Below are positions 1 to 6,573 of a stretch of DNA of 9,275 nucleotides, piece by piece; the stretch's first letter is position 1; each line of letters opens with the position of its first letter. The notes under the pieces are model-generated. The model did not search any database. It had not been told where the DNA came from and worked only from the letters and a program-made list of their open reading frames with translations. Made by a program: the position numbers and the translations under genes. The stretch comes from Sulfolobus sp. UBA167 (GTDB lineage Archaea; Thermoproteota; Thermoprotei_A; Sulfolobales; Sulfolobaceae): the NCBI GenBank assembly GCA_002495845.1, contig DAHF01000113.1, forward strand, positions 1 through 9,275, written 5' to 3'.

Positions 1-57
1 TGTTGAATTTATATTTGTAATATGATTTTGAGTCTACCGTTTAGGGCATGGGGGAAG

Positions 58-1026
58 TCATTTTAATAACATTACAGCCCTTGCAATACCCACTTTCTCA
101 GCCATCTCTGCCAGCCTTCCTTTCACGAACCTACCCATGAGGTCGCCAAAGTATTTACCGTTCACCTTGGCTATGACTGCGTATTGCTTATACTGGAATG
201 GTTCCTCCGAGTCTCCAATCATGTTCATCATTGCAGTCTTTCCAGCCTGCACTGCTACTTGTGCAGACATAGGGACGAACTTCTTCGTTGTAGCAGAGTC
301 CCCAGCCCCGAAGACGTCATCGTAGTCCACTGAGCGTAAGTATTCATCCACGAGCATCCTTCCGTTTATGTTAGTTAGTCCAAGTTCCTGGATCAATGAA
401 GACCCCTTGAAACCTATGGACGAGATTACAACGTCGCTTTCTATCTCCATGTCGTTAGTCTTGACTTTGTTCCCTTCTATCCCTTCAACCTTTTCGTTAA
501 GTATCACGTGAACCCCCATATCGTTCAGCTCCCTCAAGGCGAAGTTTGATGACTCAGTAGTCATGAAGTTCAACAGCCTATTTCCTCCCTCTATGAGGTA
601 CACTTCTTTACCCATCTCTCTAGAAGCGCTTGCTAGCTCTACGCCAAGCAGACCTCCCCCGAGAATTGCCACTTTCCTCACCCCTCTGACTTTCTCGTGC
701 AGAGCCAATGCGTCCTCAACGGTCTCTATCTTGTACGTGTTCGGGATCACCTTTTGGGAATATCCACATGAGATGAGGAGCTTATCGTAATCGAACGAAC
801 CTAAGTCAGTGACAACTTTCTTCCTCCTGAAGTCAACGCTCCTCACCCTGCCTTTGATTGTCTTCCCCTGATAAGGCATTTTTGCTACATCAGGATTTCC
901 GATCCTGAAGACGTCGACTAACCTATGCGTTAAAGTGAAGTAGTCCCTCTCGTCTATCAAAAGGGAATCGTGAACTTTCAACGCGGATAGCCCCGCAAAA
1001 CCTCCACCTATTATTACCGTTCTCAT
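58..1026 (-). CDS. NDH-2-like FAD/NAD(P)H-dependent oxidoreductase (pyridine nucleotide-disulfide fold)
   Basis: Probable flavoprotein that moves electrons from NAD(P)H to an acceptor, perhaps a membrane quinone. Numbered from the upstream GTG at 1041 (327 aa), it has an N-terminal FAD Rossmann motif GGGFAG (12-17), a second nucleotide motif GGGLLGVE (128-135) for NAD(P)H, and the second FAD motif GAGD (245-248). These are followed by AQVAVQAG (260-267), which resembles the quinone-site AQxAxQ motif of type II NADH dehydrogenases. Only one cysteine is visible (C92), so the paired redox cysteines of sulfide:quinone oxidoreductases and disulfide reductases are absent. It is shorter than typical NDH-2 (about 380-430 aa), and no hydrophobic anchor is evident. 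I prefer the ATG at 1026 (322 aa): it puts the Rossmann motif at the very N terminus and fits a leaderless transcript from the TATA box at 1051-1060. The family is fairly sure; donor and acceptor are inferred. Confidence 0.85.
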   Translation of the reverse strand: MRTVIIGGGFAGLSALKVHDSLLIDERDYFTLTHRLVDVFRIGNPDVAKMPYQGKTIKGRVRSVDFRRKKVVTDLGSFDYDKLLISCGYSQKVIPNTYKIETVEDALALHEKVRGVRKVAILGGGLLGVELASASREMGKEVYLIEGGNRLLNFMTTESSNFALRELNDMGVHVILNEKVEGIEGNKVKTNDMEIESDVVISSIGFKGSSLIQELGLTNINGRMLVDEYLRSVDYDDVFGAGDSATTKKFVPMSAQVAVQAGKTAMMNMIGDSEEPFQYKQYAVIAKVNGKYFGDLMGRFVKGRLAEMAEKVGIARAVMLLK

Positions 1027-1050
1027 AACTTCATATCTCACTCAAGATCT

Positions 1051-1060
1051 TTAAATATTT
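1051..1060 (-). promoter_or_regulatory. TATA box of the NDH-2-like gene
   Basis: Read on the minus strand the site is AAATATTTAA. Its centre is about 29 bases before the ATG at 1026, so transcription should begin within a few bases of that codon. This supports the ATG over the upstream GTG at 1041. Inferred from archaeal promoter spacing. Confidence 0.55.
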
Positions 1061-1304
1061 CTACTATAGTTTAAAGTAGAATTCTTTTAATTCATACTTA
1101 ATGAAAAAGTAAGCTGGAAAACGATTGAGCATACTAGAAAAGCTAGGGAAGGCGCAAGATGGGTGATTAAGAAGATCTCATTGTTGATGTCTTCAGAGAC
1201 AACTCGTGAACATGTAGGAATTTCGCTTTAGTTGAAAGTGAGTTAAGTTTAGACCAATTATAGCCTCTGAACTAGCGTTGAAATAGACTGAGATCCTCGC
1301 AGAG
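1061..1304. other. Spacer without a supportable gene; possible decayed ORF
   Basis: The spacer between two divergent promoters holds only short open stretches broken by stops in all frames. On the plus strand, about 1115-1170 and 1173-1250 contain protein-like runs in different frames (for example SILEKLGKAQDG, then VDVFRDNS). This would fit a small gene broken by frameshifts and stops. I cannot assign a family, and chance is a reasonable alternative. Confidence 0.25.
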
Positions 1305-1312
1305 TTATTTAT
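1305..1312 (+). promoter_or_regulatory. TATA box of the primase-like gene
   Basis: TTATTTAT is centred about 25 bases before the ATG at 1333. That is the archaeal distance from TATA to transcription start, so the mRNA is probably leaderless. No Shine-Dalgarno-like GGTG lies before the ATG, which agrees. Confidence 0.55.
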
Positions 1313-1332
1313 CTAGAGGGATCAGTTAATTC

Positions 1333-1989
1333 ATGGAAAAGATTTCACTAGACGACTTCTTCAATTACCTTCCGAAGTTAAACGATGAAGAATACTACCT
1401 TTTTTACTTGATATCCAGAGACAAAGGAGCCAAGGAGGAGCTCGGCACCAGCATCGACAAGGTATTGTTCAGGCTTACTGAAGTCAATCCGAAGAGGGCT
1501 ACGGAGATCATGAAGGCAATAAGAGAAAGTAGTGGGGTATTCACGGTGAAGGGATACCCTGTTAGAAAGGAGTGGGTCAAAATAATGTTCGTCCTGAACC
1601 CGGTTAACTTCGTCAAGACCTCCAGGAGGACTGCTTCAAGGTATGTGGACATGTGTAATGAGAAAGTCGACGTGATGAAGATATACCACTCCGAGATGCC
1701 GAAGAACATAGATTTCAGGATCTTCATGATAGACGTGGACTCCAAGGAGAGGGAAGTATTGAGTCAGCTAAGCGGGATAAGGTCTAGGCTCGTAATAACC
1801 ACCAAGAGGGGGTTTCACATACACGTATGGAAAGATGACATAGACGACCCTAAGTTTCTCTTCAATCTTCGCGGAGTAGAGGTCAAAACTAGGGACTCAA
1901 TAGAGTACGTTCCGTTCATAGATCAAGGAGATTTCGTTCCCCAAGCCTTCAAAATCGAGGATGCGTCGGAGGTAATTAAGCTGATCTGA
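1333..1989 (+). CDS. Small stand-alone archaeo-eukaryotic primase (AEP)-like protein
   Basis: This 218-aa protein is not one I can name, but its C-terminal half carries an AEP-type active-site pattern. A hydrophobic strand ends in D134-V-D136 (FMIDVDSKE), matching the metal-binding hhDhD motif. About 25 residues later comes TTKRGFHIHVW (156-166) with H162 and H164, matching the nucleotide-binding sxH motif (as in RGFHVYV of PriS). A late acidic strand around E191-D200 (EYVPFIDQGD) could give the third carboxylate. The region near 82-105 (FVLNP, then an Arg/Lys-rich stretch) resembles the NP segment seen in other AEP proteins. It is far shorter than PriS (about 300-350 aa), and no Zn-finger cysteines are visible. 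It stands alone, with its own leaderless promoter and a hairpin terminator. A primase, a repair Prim-Pol or a regulatory relative are all possible. The fold is inferred from motifs; the function is unknown. Confidence 0.6.
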   Translation: MEKISLDDFFNYLPKLNDEEYYLFYLISRDKGAKEELGTSIDKVLFRLTEVNPKRATEIMKAIRESSGVFTVKGYPVRKEWVKIMFVLNPVNFVKTSRRTASRYVDMCNEKVDVMKIYHSEMPKNIDFRIFMIDVDSKEREVLSQLSGIRSRLVITTKRGFHIHVWKDDIDDPKFLFNLRGVEVKTRDSIEYVPFIDQGDFVPQAFKIEDASEVIKLI

Positions 1990-2008
1990 GGACTCACAAG
2001 GGAGGACT

Positions 2009-2034
2009 AGGAAAGGAACTTATCTTTCCTTTTT
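2009..2034 (+). terminator. Hairpin plus T-tract terminator after the primase-like gene
   Basis: A perfect 7-bp stem AGGAAAG (2009-2015) / CTTTCCT (2024-2030) with an 8-base loop is followed directly by a T run (2030-2034). It starts 20 bases after the stop codon at 1989. Archaea mainly use T-rich tracts, so the hairpin may only assist. Confidence 0.55.
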
Positions 2035-2140
2035 ATCGAGTACTTGAGGATGTGTCTATCTTCCAAAAAATCCGTGCAAAAATAAAAAATATTGAGAATT
2101 ATTTAATTAAAAAAGTCACTTCTATCTAAATAAAGATTAT

Positions 2141-2146
2141 AAAAAA
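2141..2146 (-). terminator. T-rich termination tract after the Fe-S membrane protein
   Basis: Read on the minus strand, the stop codon at 2154 is followed by a T6 tract (2141-2146). Further T-rich tracts lie near 2109-2114 and 2060-2090. No strong hairpin is seen. T-rich tracts of this kind are the usual archaeal transcription stop, so the call rests on composition and position. Confidence 0.4.
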
Positions 2147-2153
2147 GCGGTTT

Positions 2154-4088
2154 TTAGTACTTATTCGGTTGTTTTCTGAATACGTTTCTGATGTCTTGTA
2201 TGTACAAGTTATCGAAGGGGCAAGCCTCGACGCAGTCCCCACACCCTACGCATGAAATTCTATTTGAGAAACCTTTGTTCAACACGTCGTTCCTGATCTC
2301 TATCTTTGACGGACATGAAGACTCGCAAGACAGCTTATCGCATGATCTGCACACCTCTACATCCTTTGATCTCACTTTAAAGACAACCTTATTGAACAAT
2401 CCAACGAAAGTGCCGTATCCGCACCATCCTTGTCTAGCACAGGAGTAAGTTCCGAACACCGGAGTCATGAAGAAGAAGAACCACCAGACATAATTTAGGG
2501 TAAACATACCGAACAGATTTAGAGGATTGATTGTTGAGCTTCCTAACTTCAGGAATTGTACTACCCCCATTTCTCCTGCCACCCAATAAGAGAAGAAACC
2601 TATCATAGCCATCAATGGGAGCCACCTAAAGTAATCCCAGAACTTAGAGGACTTCTTAGGCTTGAATTGATCGTAGTAAACATTAGTCCACATGTGAGCT
2701 GACATGCATAAGGTGTTACAGAACGCCTTCCTTCCGAACATCGCTGAAGCTATGGAAATTGCAACCATAGAAATTGCGAAGCCTAGGAGCGTCACTGGGA
2801 TCAGCATCCCACTCATACCGAAGATGTAGAAGTTTGTGTAGTAAGGTATTAACCAGACAAATAACGGCATTGCGACTATTATAGCTAAAGCCCACCTTTT
2901 GACGTATGAATTTTTGGAACTCTTGTATCTTTCATATACGAGGAAAAGCATTTCAGCTCCCATCATCAGGATGTAGAAAGGCATCATGGTAGACATCATG
3001 ATCAGCATGTAAGAACCCCAGAACGCTGAAAGCAACAGATTATGTGAGGTCATTAGTGCGGAATGGAAATTCATCAATGTCATTGAAAGTGGGTTCATGG
3101 GGAAGATCCACCAAAATGGATTTGTGTGGGGAGTCCTCATTATGTGGTTCATCGAGTTAGTCATCATGTGGGTTGAGAATAGTGCGTTAGTTACGTTGAA
3201 CCCCATTACGCTATCGCCGAAGCCCATTGTCAGCTCTGCCATGTTTATCAAGAATACGAATGCCATCGAGATCTTGAGCCCGCGAACGATTTTTTTGTCT
3301 GAGAACCTATAGAAAATGAGAACGAAGTACCAAATCATCGACGCTATCATTGAATAAGACAAGAAGGTTAAATCCGACGAAGAGGCGAAAACTGAAAGCC
3401 CTAACATCATGATGAAGTCAAAACCAGCCAACGACAACGAAAGGATCTGCGCATTAAGGGAGATCCTCCTCATTTGCAGTAAGTAAAGCGTCACTATGTT
3501 AACTATCATTATTAAGGAAGAGACAATAGCACCTACTAACTGAACTGAAGACGTGAAAGTCCTGAAGACGTTGGGCATGAACGCCATGGAGACTGCAAAG
3601 GTGAACAAGGAGATCTCCTTCATGTCTATGTTGTGTCTCTTCATTGCTAGGAAGAACGAAGCGTCTATTAGCATCATTATACCAAAAGCTGGGTTGCTTA
3701 CTGCTGAGACCAATGGACTCATGTGAGGTCCGAAAGCTGTGGAGTAGGCATACCCCATCGCTACTTCGTCTATCACTAAGGTCAATGACAAGAAAGTAGA
3801 TGATACCCAATCGTCCTTCCAATAACCTCTGTCCTTCACTGTAATGGAGAGGAATATCGGAATTGAGGCTAGTATCAGACTTATTGGTTCTATGAGGATC
3901 GACCCATGTTCAAAGAGTATGTATCCTATATCTGCAGCTTCGGCAGACATGTAGAAAAATATCGAGGAAGTGAAGAGGACAGCCCTTCTAGACGCATTTG
4001 AACTCTTGAACAGCAGATAAAGTAGAAAAAGGTCAGTGATCATCATTCCTGCTATGTATATAATTATGGCTGATTGCAGATAATTCAT
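2154..4088 (-). CDS. Polytopic membrane protein with C-terminal 2[4Fe-4S] ferredoxin domain and Met/His-rich loop
   Basis: This 644-aa integral membrane redox protein has about 15 hydrophobic segments spanning residues 5-548. Its C-terminal ferredoxin domain has two cysteine sets: C580-x2-C583-x4-C588-x3-C592P and C613-x2-C616-x2-C619-x3-C623P. Two further membrane-proximal pairs, C457/C461 (AFCNTLCM) and C550/C556 (SCARQGWCG), sit where NapH/NosR/CcoG-type polyferredoxin membrane proteins carry theirs. Basic loops (27-35, 85-94, 150-158, 205-213, 260-272, 386-398) suggest an outside N terminus and a cytoplasmic ferredoxin domain. The region 281-380 holds 19 Met and 5 His (H307, H315, H321, H342, H349), much of it in an apparent outer loop. 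It probably passes electrons between cytoplasmic Fe-S clusters and a membrane or outer-face partner; direction and partner are unknown. It is a single gene with a TATA box at 4111-4120 and a start ATG at 4088. The domain calls are firm; the role is inferred. Confidence 0.85.
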   Translation of the reverse strand: MNYLQSAIIIYIAGMMITDLFLLYLLFKSSNASRRAVLFTSSIFFYMSAEAADIGYILFEHGSILIEPISLILASIPIFLSITVKDRGYWKDDWVSSTFLSLTLVIDEVAMGYAYSTAFGPHMSPLVSAVSNPAFGIMMLIDASFFLAMKRHNIDMKEISLFTFAVSMAFMPNVFRTFTSSVQLVGAIVSSLIMIVNIVTLYLLQMRRISLNAQILSLSLAGFDFIMMLGLSVFASSSDLTFLSYSMIASMIWYFVLIFYRFSDKKIVRGLKISMAFVFLINMAELTMGFGDSVMGFNVTNALFSTHMMTNSMNHIMRTPHTNPFWWIFPMNPLSMTLMNFHSALMTSHNLLLSAFWGSYMLIMMSTMMPFYILMMGAEMLFLVYERYKSSKNSYVKRWALAIIVAMPLFVWLIPYYTNFYIFGMSGMLIPVTLLGFAISMVAISIASAMFGRKAFCNTLCMSAHMWTNVYYDQFKPKKSSKFWDYFRWLPLMAMIGFFSYWVAGEMGVVQFLKLGSSTINPLNLFGMFTLNYVWWFFFFMTPVFGTYSCARQGWCGYGTFVGLFNKVVFKVRSKDVEVCRSCDKLSCESSCPSKIEIRNDVLNKGFSNRISCVGCGDCVEACPFDNLYIQDIRNVFRKQPNKY

Positions 4089-4110
4089 AATAATTGTAAT
4101 TATAAATGGG

Positions 4111-4120
4111 GTATTTAAAT
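4111..4120 (-). promoter_or_regulatory. TATA box of the Fe-S membrane protein gene
   Basis: The palindromic ATTTAAAT core lies about 27 bases before the ATG at 4088, predicting a leaderless transcript. A second TATA-like stretch (4098-4107) is too close to the start codon to serve it. Confidence 0.55.
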
Positions 4121-4342
4121 CTTGTACTTTTAAGTTTGAAAAACGTTAATAATTTGCTTTACTATAATTTTTAAGGCATACTCTTTTAGCTGGAATAAAT
4201 AATCAAGTTAATTTAGAATCAGCCATACTTTGATAAGCATGGCAATTATTAACTCTTTTATATATAACTTTATTGCTATTGAAAGCTAGATACTGAAATA
4301 AAAACAATTGTTCGTACCTTACCCTTTCGTGTATAGATCTTC
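4121..4342. other. AT-rich divergent intergenic region
   Basis: Very AT-rich DNA between two divergent promoters. It holds several TATA-like runs (near 4168-4174 and 4257-4268) and short ORFs of under 20 codons, such as one starting at 4239. I see no RNA gene, no convincing operator repeat and no gene. The richness in TATA-like elements means promoter calls here are uncertain. Confidence 0.4.
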
Positions 4343-4351
4343 CAATATAAT
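4343..4351 (+). promoter_or_regulatory. Candidate TATA box of the GH15 gene
   Basis: CAATATAAT predicts transcription from about 4373-4377, a few bases before the ATG at 4379. A rival A-rich box at 4356-4364 would put the start near 4386 and favour the in-frame ATG at 4403. The sequence alone does not settle this. Confidence 0.4.
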
Positions 4352-4378
4352 CAAGATAAAAAATACAAAACACCTTTT

Positions 4379-6094
4379 ATGATCGCAGTTGTATTAAACG
4401 TTATGAGACCTTTAGGATTCATAAGCAACGGTTTGAGTAGCGCATTGATAGATAACGGGTCCGTAATATGGTTGACTTTTCCCCGTTTTGACTCACCGTC
4501 AATCTTTGGCAAGATTCTAGACGACGAAGGAGGGGAGTTCTCCATCTATCCTGAAGATAAATGTGAGACCTCGATGACGTACGTCAAAGCTAACGTGCTG
4601 TCAACTAAATTCAGATGTAACCAAGGCGAGGCTGAAATTATGGATATAATGCCAATTGGAGAGAGATCGTTAGTGAGGGTGGTTAGAACTACAATACCTT
4701 TAAAGGTGAAAGTGAAGCCAGCGTTTCATTACGGATTATACAAGCCTATAGTTGAGGAAGAGGAAGATGGAGTAAGGTTCATGAATCCTAAGTCAAGGGA
4801 ATGCTTAGCTCTATTTCCCAACGTGCATGCCATAATGCCTCCTGGCGTAACGTTATACTTGATCTATTCTCCTGCTAAGGAATATGGTCCCTTCAGAAAG
4901 AGAATAGGAAGACAAGTCGAGAAGTCAATTAATGCCACCATTAGCTATTGGGAAAAGAAGGTTCCTTTTGGGGGTGTAGACGAGATCGAGAGAATGAAAG
5001 AAGTGAGCTTAATGGTGCTTCTGAACTCGATATACTCTCCCACGGGGGCCTCAATCGCGGCACCTACTACTTCCTTACCCGAGATTGAAGGAGGAAGGAG
5101 GAATTGGGATTACAGATTCGCATGGGTCAGGGACTCTTCCATGGTTTCAGAGGCTTTGCTCTCAGCTGGTTACATAGTCGAGTCAAGAAGGATAATCAAC
5201 TTCCTCTTAGGTTCAATGAACTTCTCGTCCAAACCTTTCCTCCATCCTCTCTATGCCGTTGACGGCGGAGATCCCCCTCCAGAGAGGGAGATCAAGTGGT
5301 TATCCGGATTTAAGGGCTCAAAGCCGGTGAGGGTCGGAAACGGTGCCGCTTCTCAAGTTCAACTAGATATAGAAGGTTTCTTCGTGGAAGCCTTGTATCA
5401 GTATTACTTGAAGACGGGAGACAGAGAGTTCTTGAGGGAAAACTGGGTCAAGTTAGAGTATATCCATGAATGGGTCTCGAAAAATTGGAAACTTAAAGAT
5501 GCTGGTATGTGGGAGGACAGAGGAAAGTCACAACACTATACTCATTCCAAGGTTATGATGTGGGTGTCTTTAGATAGGATAGAAAAGATGGGAAAGGAAA
5601 TAGGAAAGAAAGTATCACATTTAAGCAAGGATAAGTTAAGGCAATGGATAATTGAGAACTGCGTGAAGGATGGCCGTTTCGTGAGATATGCCGGATCAGA
5701 AGAGGTTGATGCGAACCTCTTGACCTTGCCTATTTACGGCTTCGTTGACGTTAACGACCCAGTTTTCATGAACACCCTAAGGAAGGTAGAAGTTGACCTA
5801 TTGAAGAACGGATTCGTGAAGAGGTACAGGAAAGATTTCATGGGAGAGACAGCACATCCCTTTACCTTGGCCAACGTTTGGCTTGCTAGGATATACGCTA
5901 GATTAGGAAGGGAGGAGGAAGCAACGAAACTAATAAAGAACTTAGCTCAGCCATCAAATGGTTTGTACTTGATCGGAGAGCACATCGACGTAGATAAGAT
6001 GGAATACACTGGGAATTATCCTCAGGTATTTACACATGCACAAATCTTACTCGCAATTGAAGAGATAAATACAGGCAGAAAGCCTAGAAATTGA
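4379..6094 (+). CDS. GH15 family glycoside hydrolase (glucoamylase or acid trehalase)
   Basis: Inverting exo-glycosidase releasing glucose from alpha-linked glucans or from trehalose. The N-terminal domain has the GFISNGLSSALID...FPRFDSP pattern (13-40) typical of archaeal and bacterial GH15 proteins. The (alpha/alpha)6 catalytic domain follows: RRNWDYRFAWVRD (240-252), the family's sugar-binding signature; GMWEDRG (376-382), with E379 the likely general acid; HYTHSKVMMWV (386-396); and E490 in FMGETAHPF as the likely general base, where most relatives have EGAF. At 571 aa it is about usual length, with no signal peptide or anchor, so probably cytoplasmic, acting on stored glycogen or trehalose. 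Translation may begin at the ATG at 4403 (563 aa, MRPLGF), which fits the family's N terminus better. Sulfolobus GH15 members include both true glucoamylases and acid trehalases, and I cannot tell which this is. Confidence 0.9.
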   Translation: MIAVVLNVMRPLGFISNGLSSALIDNGSVIWLTFPRFDSPSIFGKILDDEGGEFSIYPEDKCETSMTYVKANVLSTKFRCNQGEAEIMDIMPIGERSLVRVVRTTIPLKVKVKPAFHYGLYKPIVEEEEDGVRFMNPKSRECLALFPNVHAIMPPGVTLYLIYSPAKEYGPFRKRIGRQVEKSINATISYWEKKVPFGGVDEIERMKEVSLMVLLNSIYSPTGASIAAPTTSLPEIEGGRRNWDYRFAWVRDSSMVSEALLSAGYIVESRRIINFLLGSMNFSSKPFLHPLYAVDGGDPPPEREIKWLSGFKGSKPVRVGNGAASQVQLDIEGFFVEALYQYYLKTGDREFLRENWVKLEYIHEWVSKNWKLKDAGMWEDRGKSQHYTHSKVMMWVSLDRIEKMGKEIGKKVSHLSKDKLRQWIIENCVKDGRFVRYAGSEEVDANLLTLPIYGFVDVNDPVFMNTLRKVEVDLLKNGFVKRYRKDFMGETAHPFTLANVWLARIYARLGREEEATKLIKNLAQPSNGLYLIGEHIDVDKMEYTGNYPQVFTHAQILLAIEEINTGRKPRN

Positions 6095-6193
6095 AAAATG
6101 GAGATGAGAAACTCTCGCAACAACGCATTTCGCATCATGATCATATCTTTTAGCTAGGTCGTTAACGCCTTTCATGTCAACCAGAGCTTTCAT
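6047..6193 (-). CDS. Possible small ORF antisense to the GH15 3' end
   Basis: A 48-codon minus-strand frame starts at the ATG at 6193 (MKALVDMKGVNDLAKRYDHD...) and ends inside the GH15 coding region. The first ~30 residues look protein-like and lie outside GH15; the rest is antisense to it and may be fortuitous. A strong TATA-like stretch at 6223-6234 would start transcription near 6200, 5-8 bases before this ATG. No family is recognised. It could be a truncated gene remnant, a small protein or simply an antisense transcript. Confidence 0.25.
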   Translation of the reverse strand: MKALVDMKGVNDLAKRYDHDAKCVVARVSHLHFSISRLSACIYLFNCE

Positions 6194-6221
6194 TCTCGTT
6201 TCTGATTTTGTTCATCTTAAG

Positions 6222-6425
6222 TTATATATATAAAAAATAAATAATAATGCATTTTAGATATTTTATGAAGTAAAGTTCATTCACCTTCTTTACTAAAGAC
6301 TCCGTAGTGAGGGCGAGGTAGTTTACTGTCATGAGGATTATCAGGAGAATACTCAGAATAGAGCGGTCAAGTTCAAGGGTCAATAGCCTGAGACGCACGT
6401 CTTTCTTAGAGACGCTTGATCGCAA
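6222..6425 (-). CDS. Possible small single-pass membrane protein or gene fragment
   Basis: A 67-codon frame starts with TTG (6425). An internal GTG at 6398 is the only other near start. The segment LDRSILSILLIILMTVNYLAL reads like one membrane helix flanked by charged residues, followed by ESLVKKVNELYFIKY. Base composition is clearly less AT-rich over about 6270-6420 than on either side, which favours past or present coding. No promoter is well placed: a TATA-like AAAAAATTAAT (about 6487-6497) would start near 6467, and the GGGTGA after it is not followed by a start codon. I do not recognise a family. It could be the remnant of a larger membrane protein. Confidence 0.25.
   Translation of the reverse strand: MRSSVSKKDVRLRLLTLELDRSILSILLIILMTVNYLALTTESLVKKVNELYFIKYLKCIIIYFLYI
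6223..6234 (-). promoter_or_regulatory. TATA-like element in the GH15/eL13 spacer
   Basis: An alternating TATATATA run on the minus strand would direct transcription from about 6200 toward the GH15 3' end. It fits the small ORF starting at 6193. AT richness alone could produce such a run, so confidence is low. Confidence 0.25.
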
Positions 6426-6501
6426 AGTTTTTTCCTAAAGACAGATGCTTGTTTTCACCCTTCGGTGCTGGAGATATCTCAGGAGATTAATTTTTTGTTT
6501 T

Positions 6502-6539
6502 GTGAAGTATATACATATACACACATACTTGTCCTTCAC
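6502..6539. repeat. Imperfect inverted repeat with alternating purine-pyrimidine core
   Basis: GTGAAG (6502-6507) is repeated inverted as CTTCAC (6534-6539). Within it, AAGTAT (6505-6510) is inverted as ATACTT (6525-6530). The centre, 6507-6528, is an unbroken 22-base purine-pyrimidine alternation. It lies about 60-100 bases upstream of the eL13 start codon and could be an operator or a flexible/Z-prone tract. Function is unknown. Confidence 0.3.
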
Positions 6540-6561
6540 GAGTTTCTGACGGGAAAGTCAG

Positions 6562-6573
6562 TTTTTTTAATAC
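6562..6573 (+). promoter_or_regulatory. Probable TATA box of the eL13 gene
   Basis: The T-run/TTAATAC element, preceded by an A-rich BRE-like stretch, is centred about 32 bases before the ATG at 6601. It predicts a start near 6594-6597 and a leader of only a few bases. A 5-bp hairpin (CTGAC/GTCAG, 6546-6561) abuts it. Confidence 0.45.

Noticed and set aside
1..57. Minus-strand TATA-like stretch (about 5-14) as promoter of a gene to the left
   Set aside because: The TATA-like sequence is present, but any gene it would serve lies outside the window, so it cannot be supported.
563..790. Plus-strand frame of 75 codons antisense to the NDH-2-like gene
   Set aside because: It lies entirely inside a gene with clear cofactor motifs and has no recognisable domain or promoter. 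Other frames at 137-325, 2191-2448, 3097-3312, 7248-7448, 7481-7714 and 7503-7709 were rejected for the same reason.
3499..3822. Minus-strand frame of 107 codons overlapping the Fe-S membrane protein
   Set aside because: It is an alternative frame within a long membrane-protein gene on the same strand and shows no coherent protein features.
6095..6220. C/D-box sRNA or tRNA in the spacer
   Set aside because: Isolated GATGA- and CTGA-like strings and a GTTCAAGG string near 6371 occur, but no correctly spaced box pairs or cloverleaf could be drawn.
6330..6437. Arg-rich plus-strand 35-codon frame (MRIIRRILRIERSSS...)
   Set aside because: It is antisense to the possible membrane-helix ORF at 6222-6425, has no promoter, and looks like its shadow.
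6546..6568. CTGAC/GTCAG hairpin followed by T7 as an intrinsic terminator
   Set aside because: The stem is only 5 bp, no plus-strand gene needs it directly upstream, and the T-run is at the right distance to be the eL13 TATA box. Kept as a promoter element, with the hairpin mentioned as a finding.
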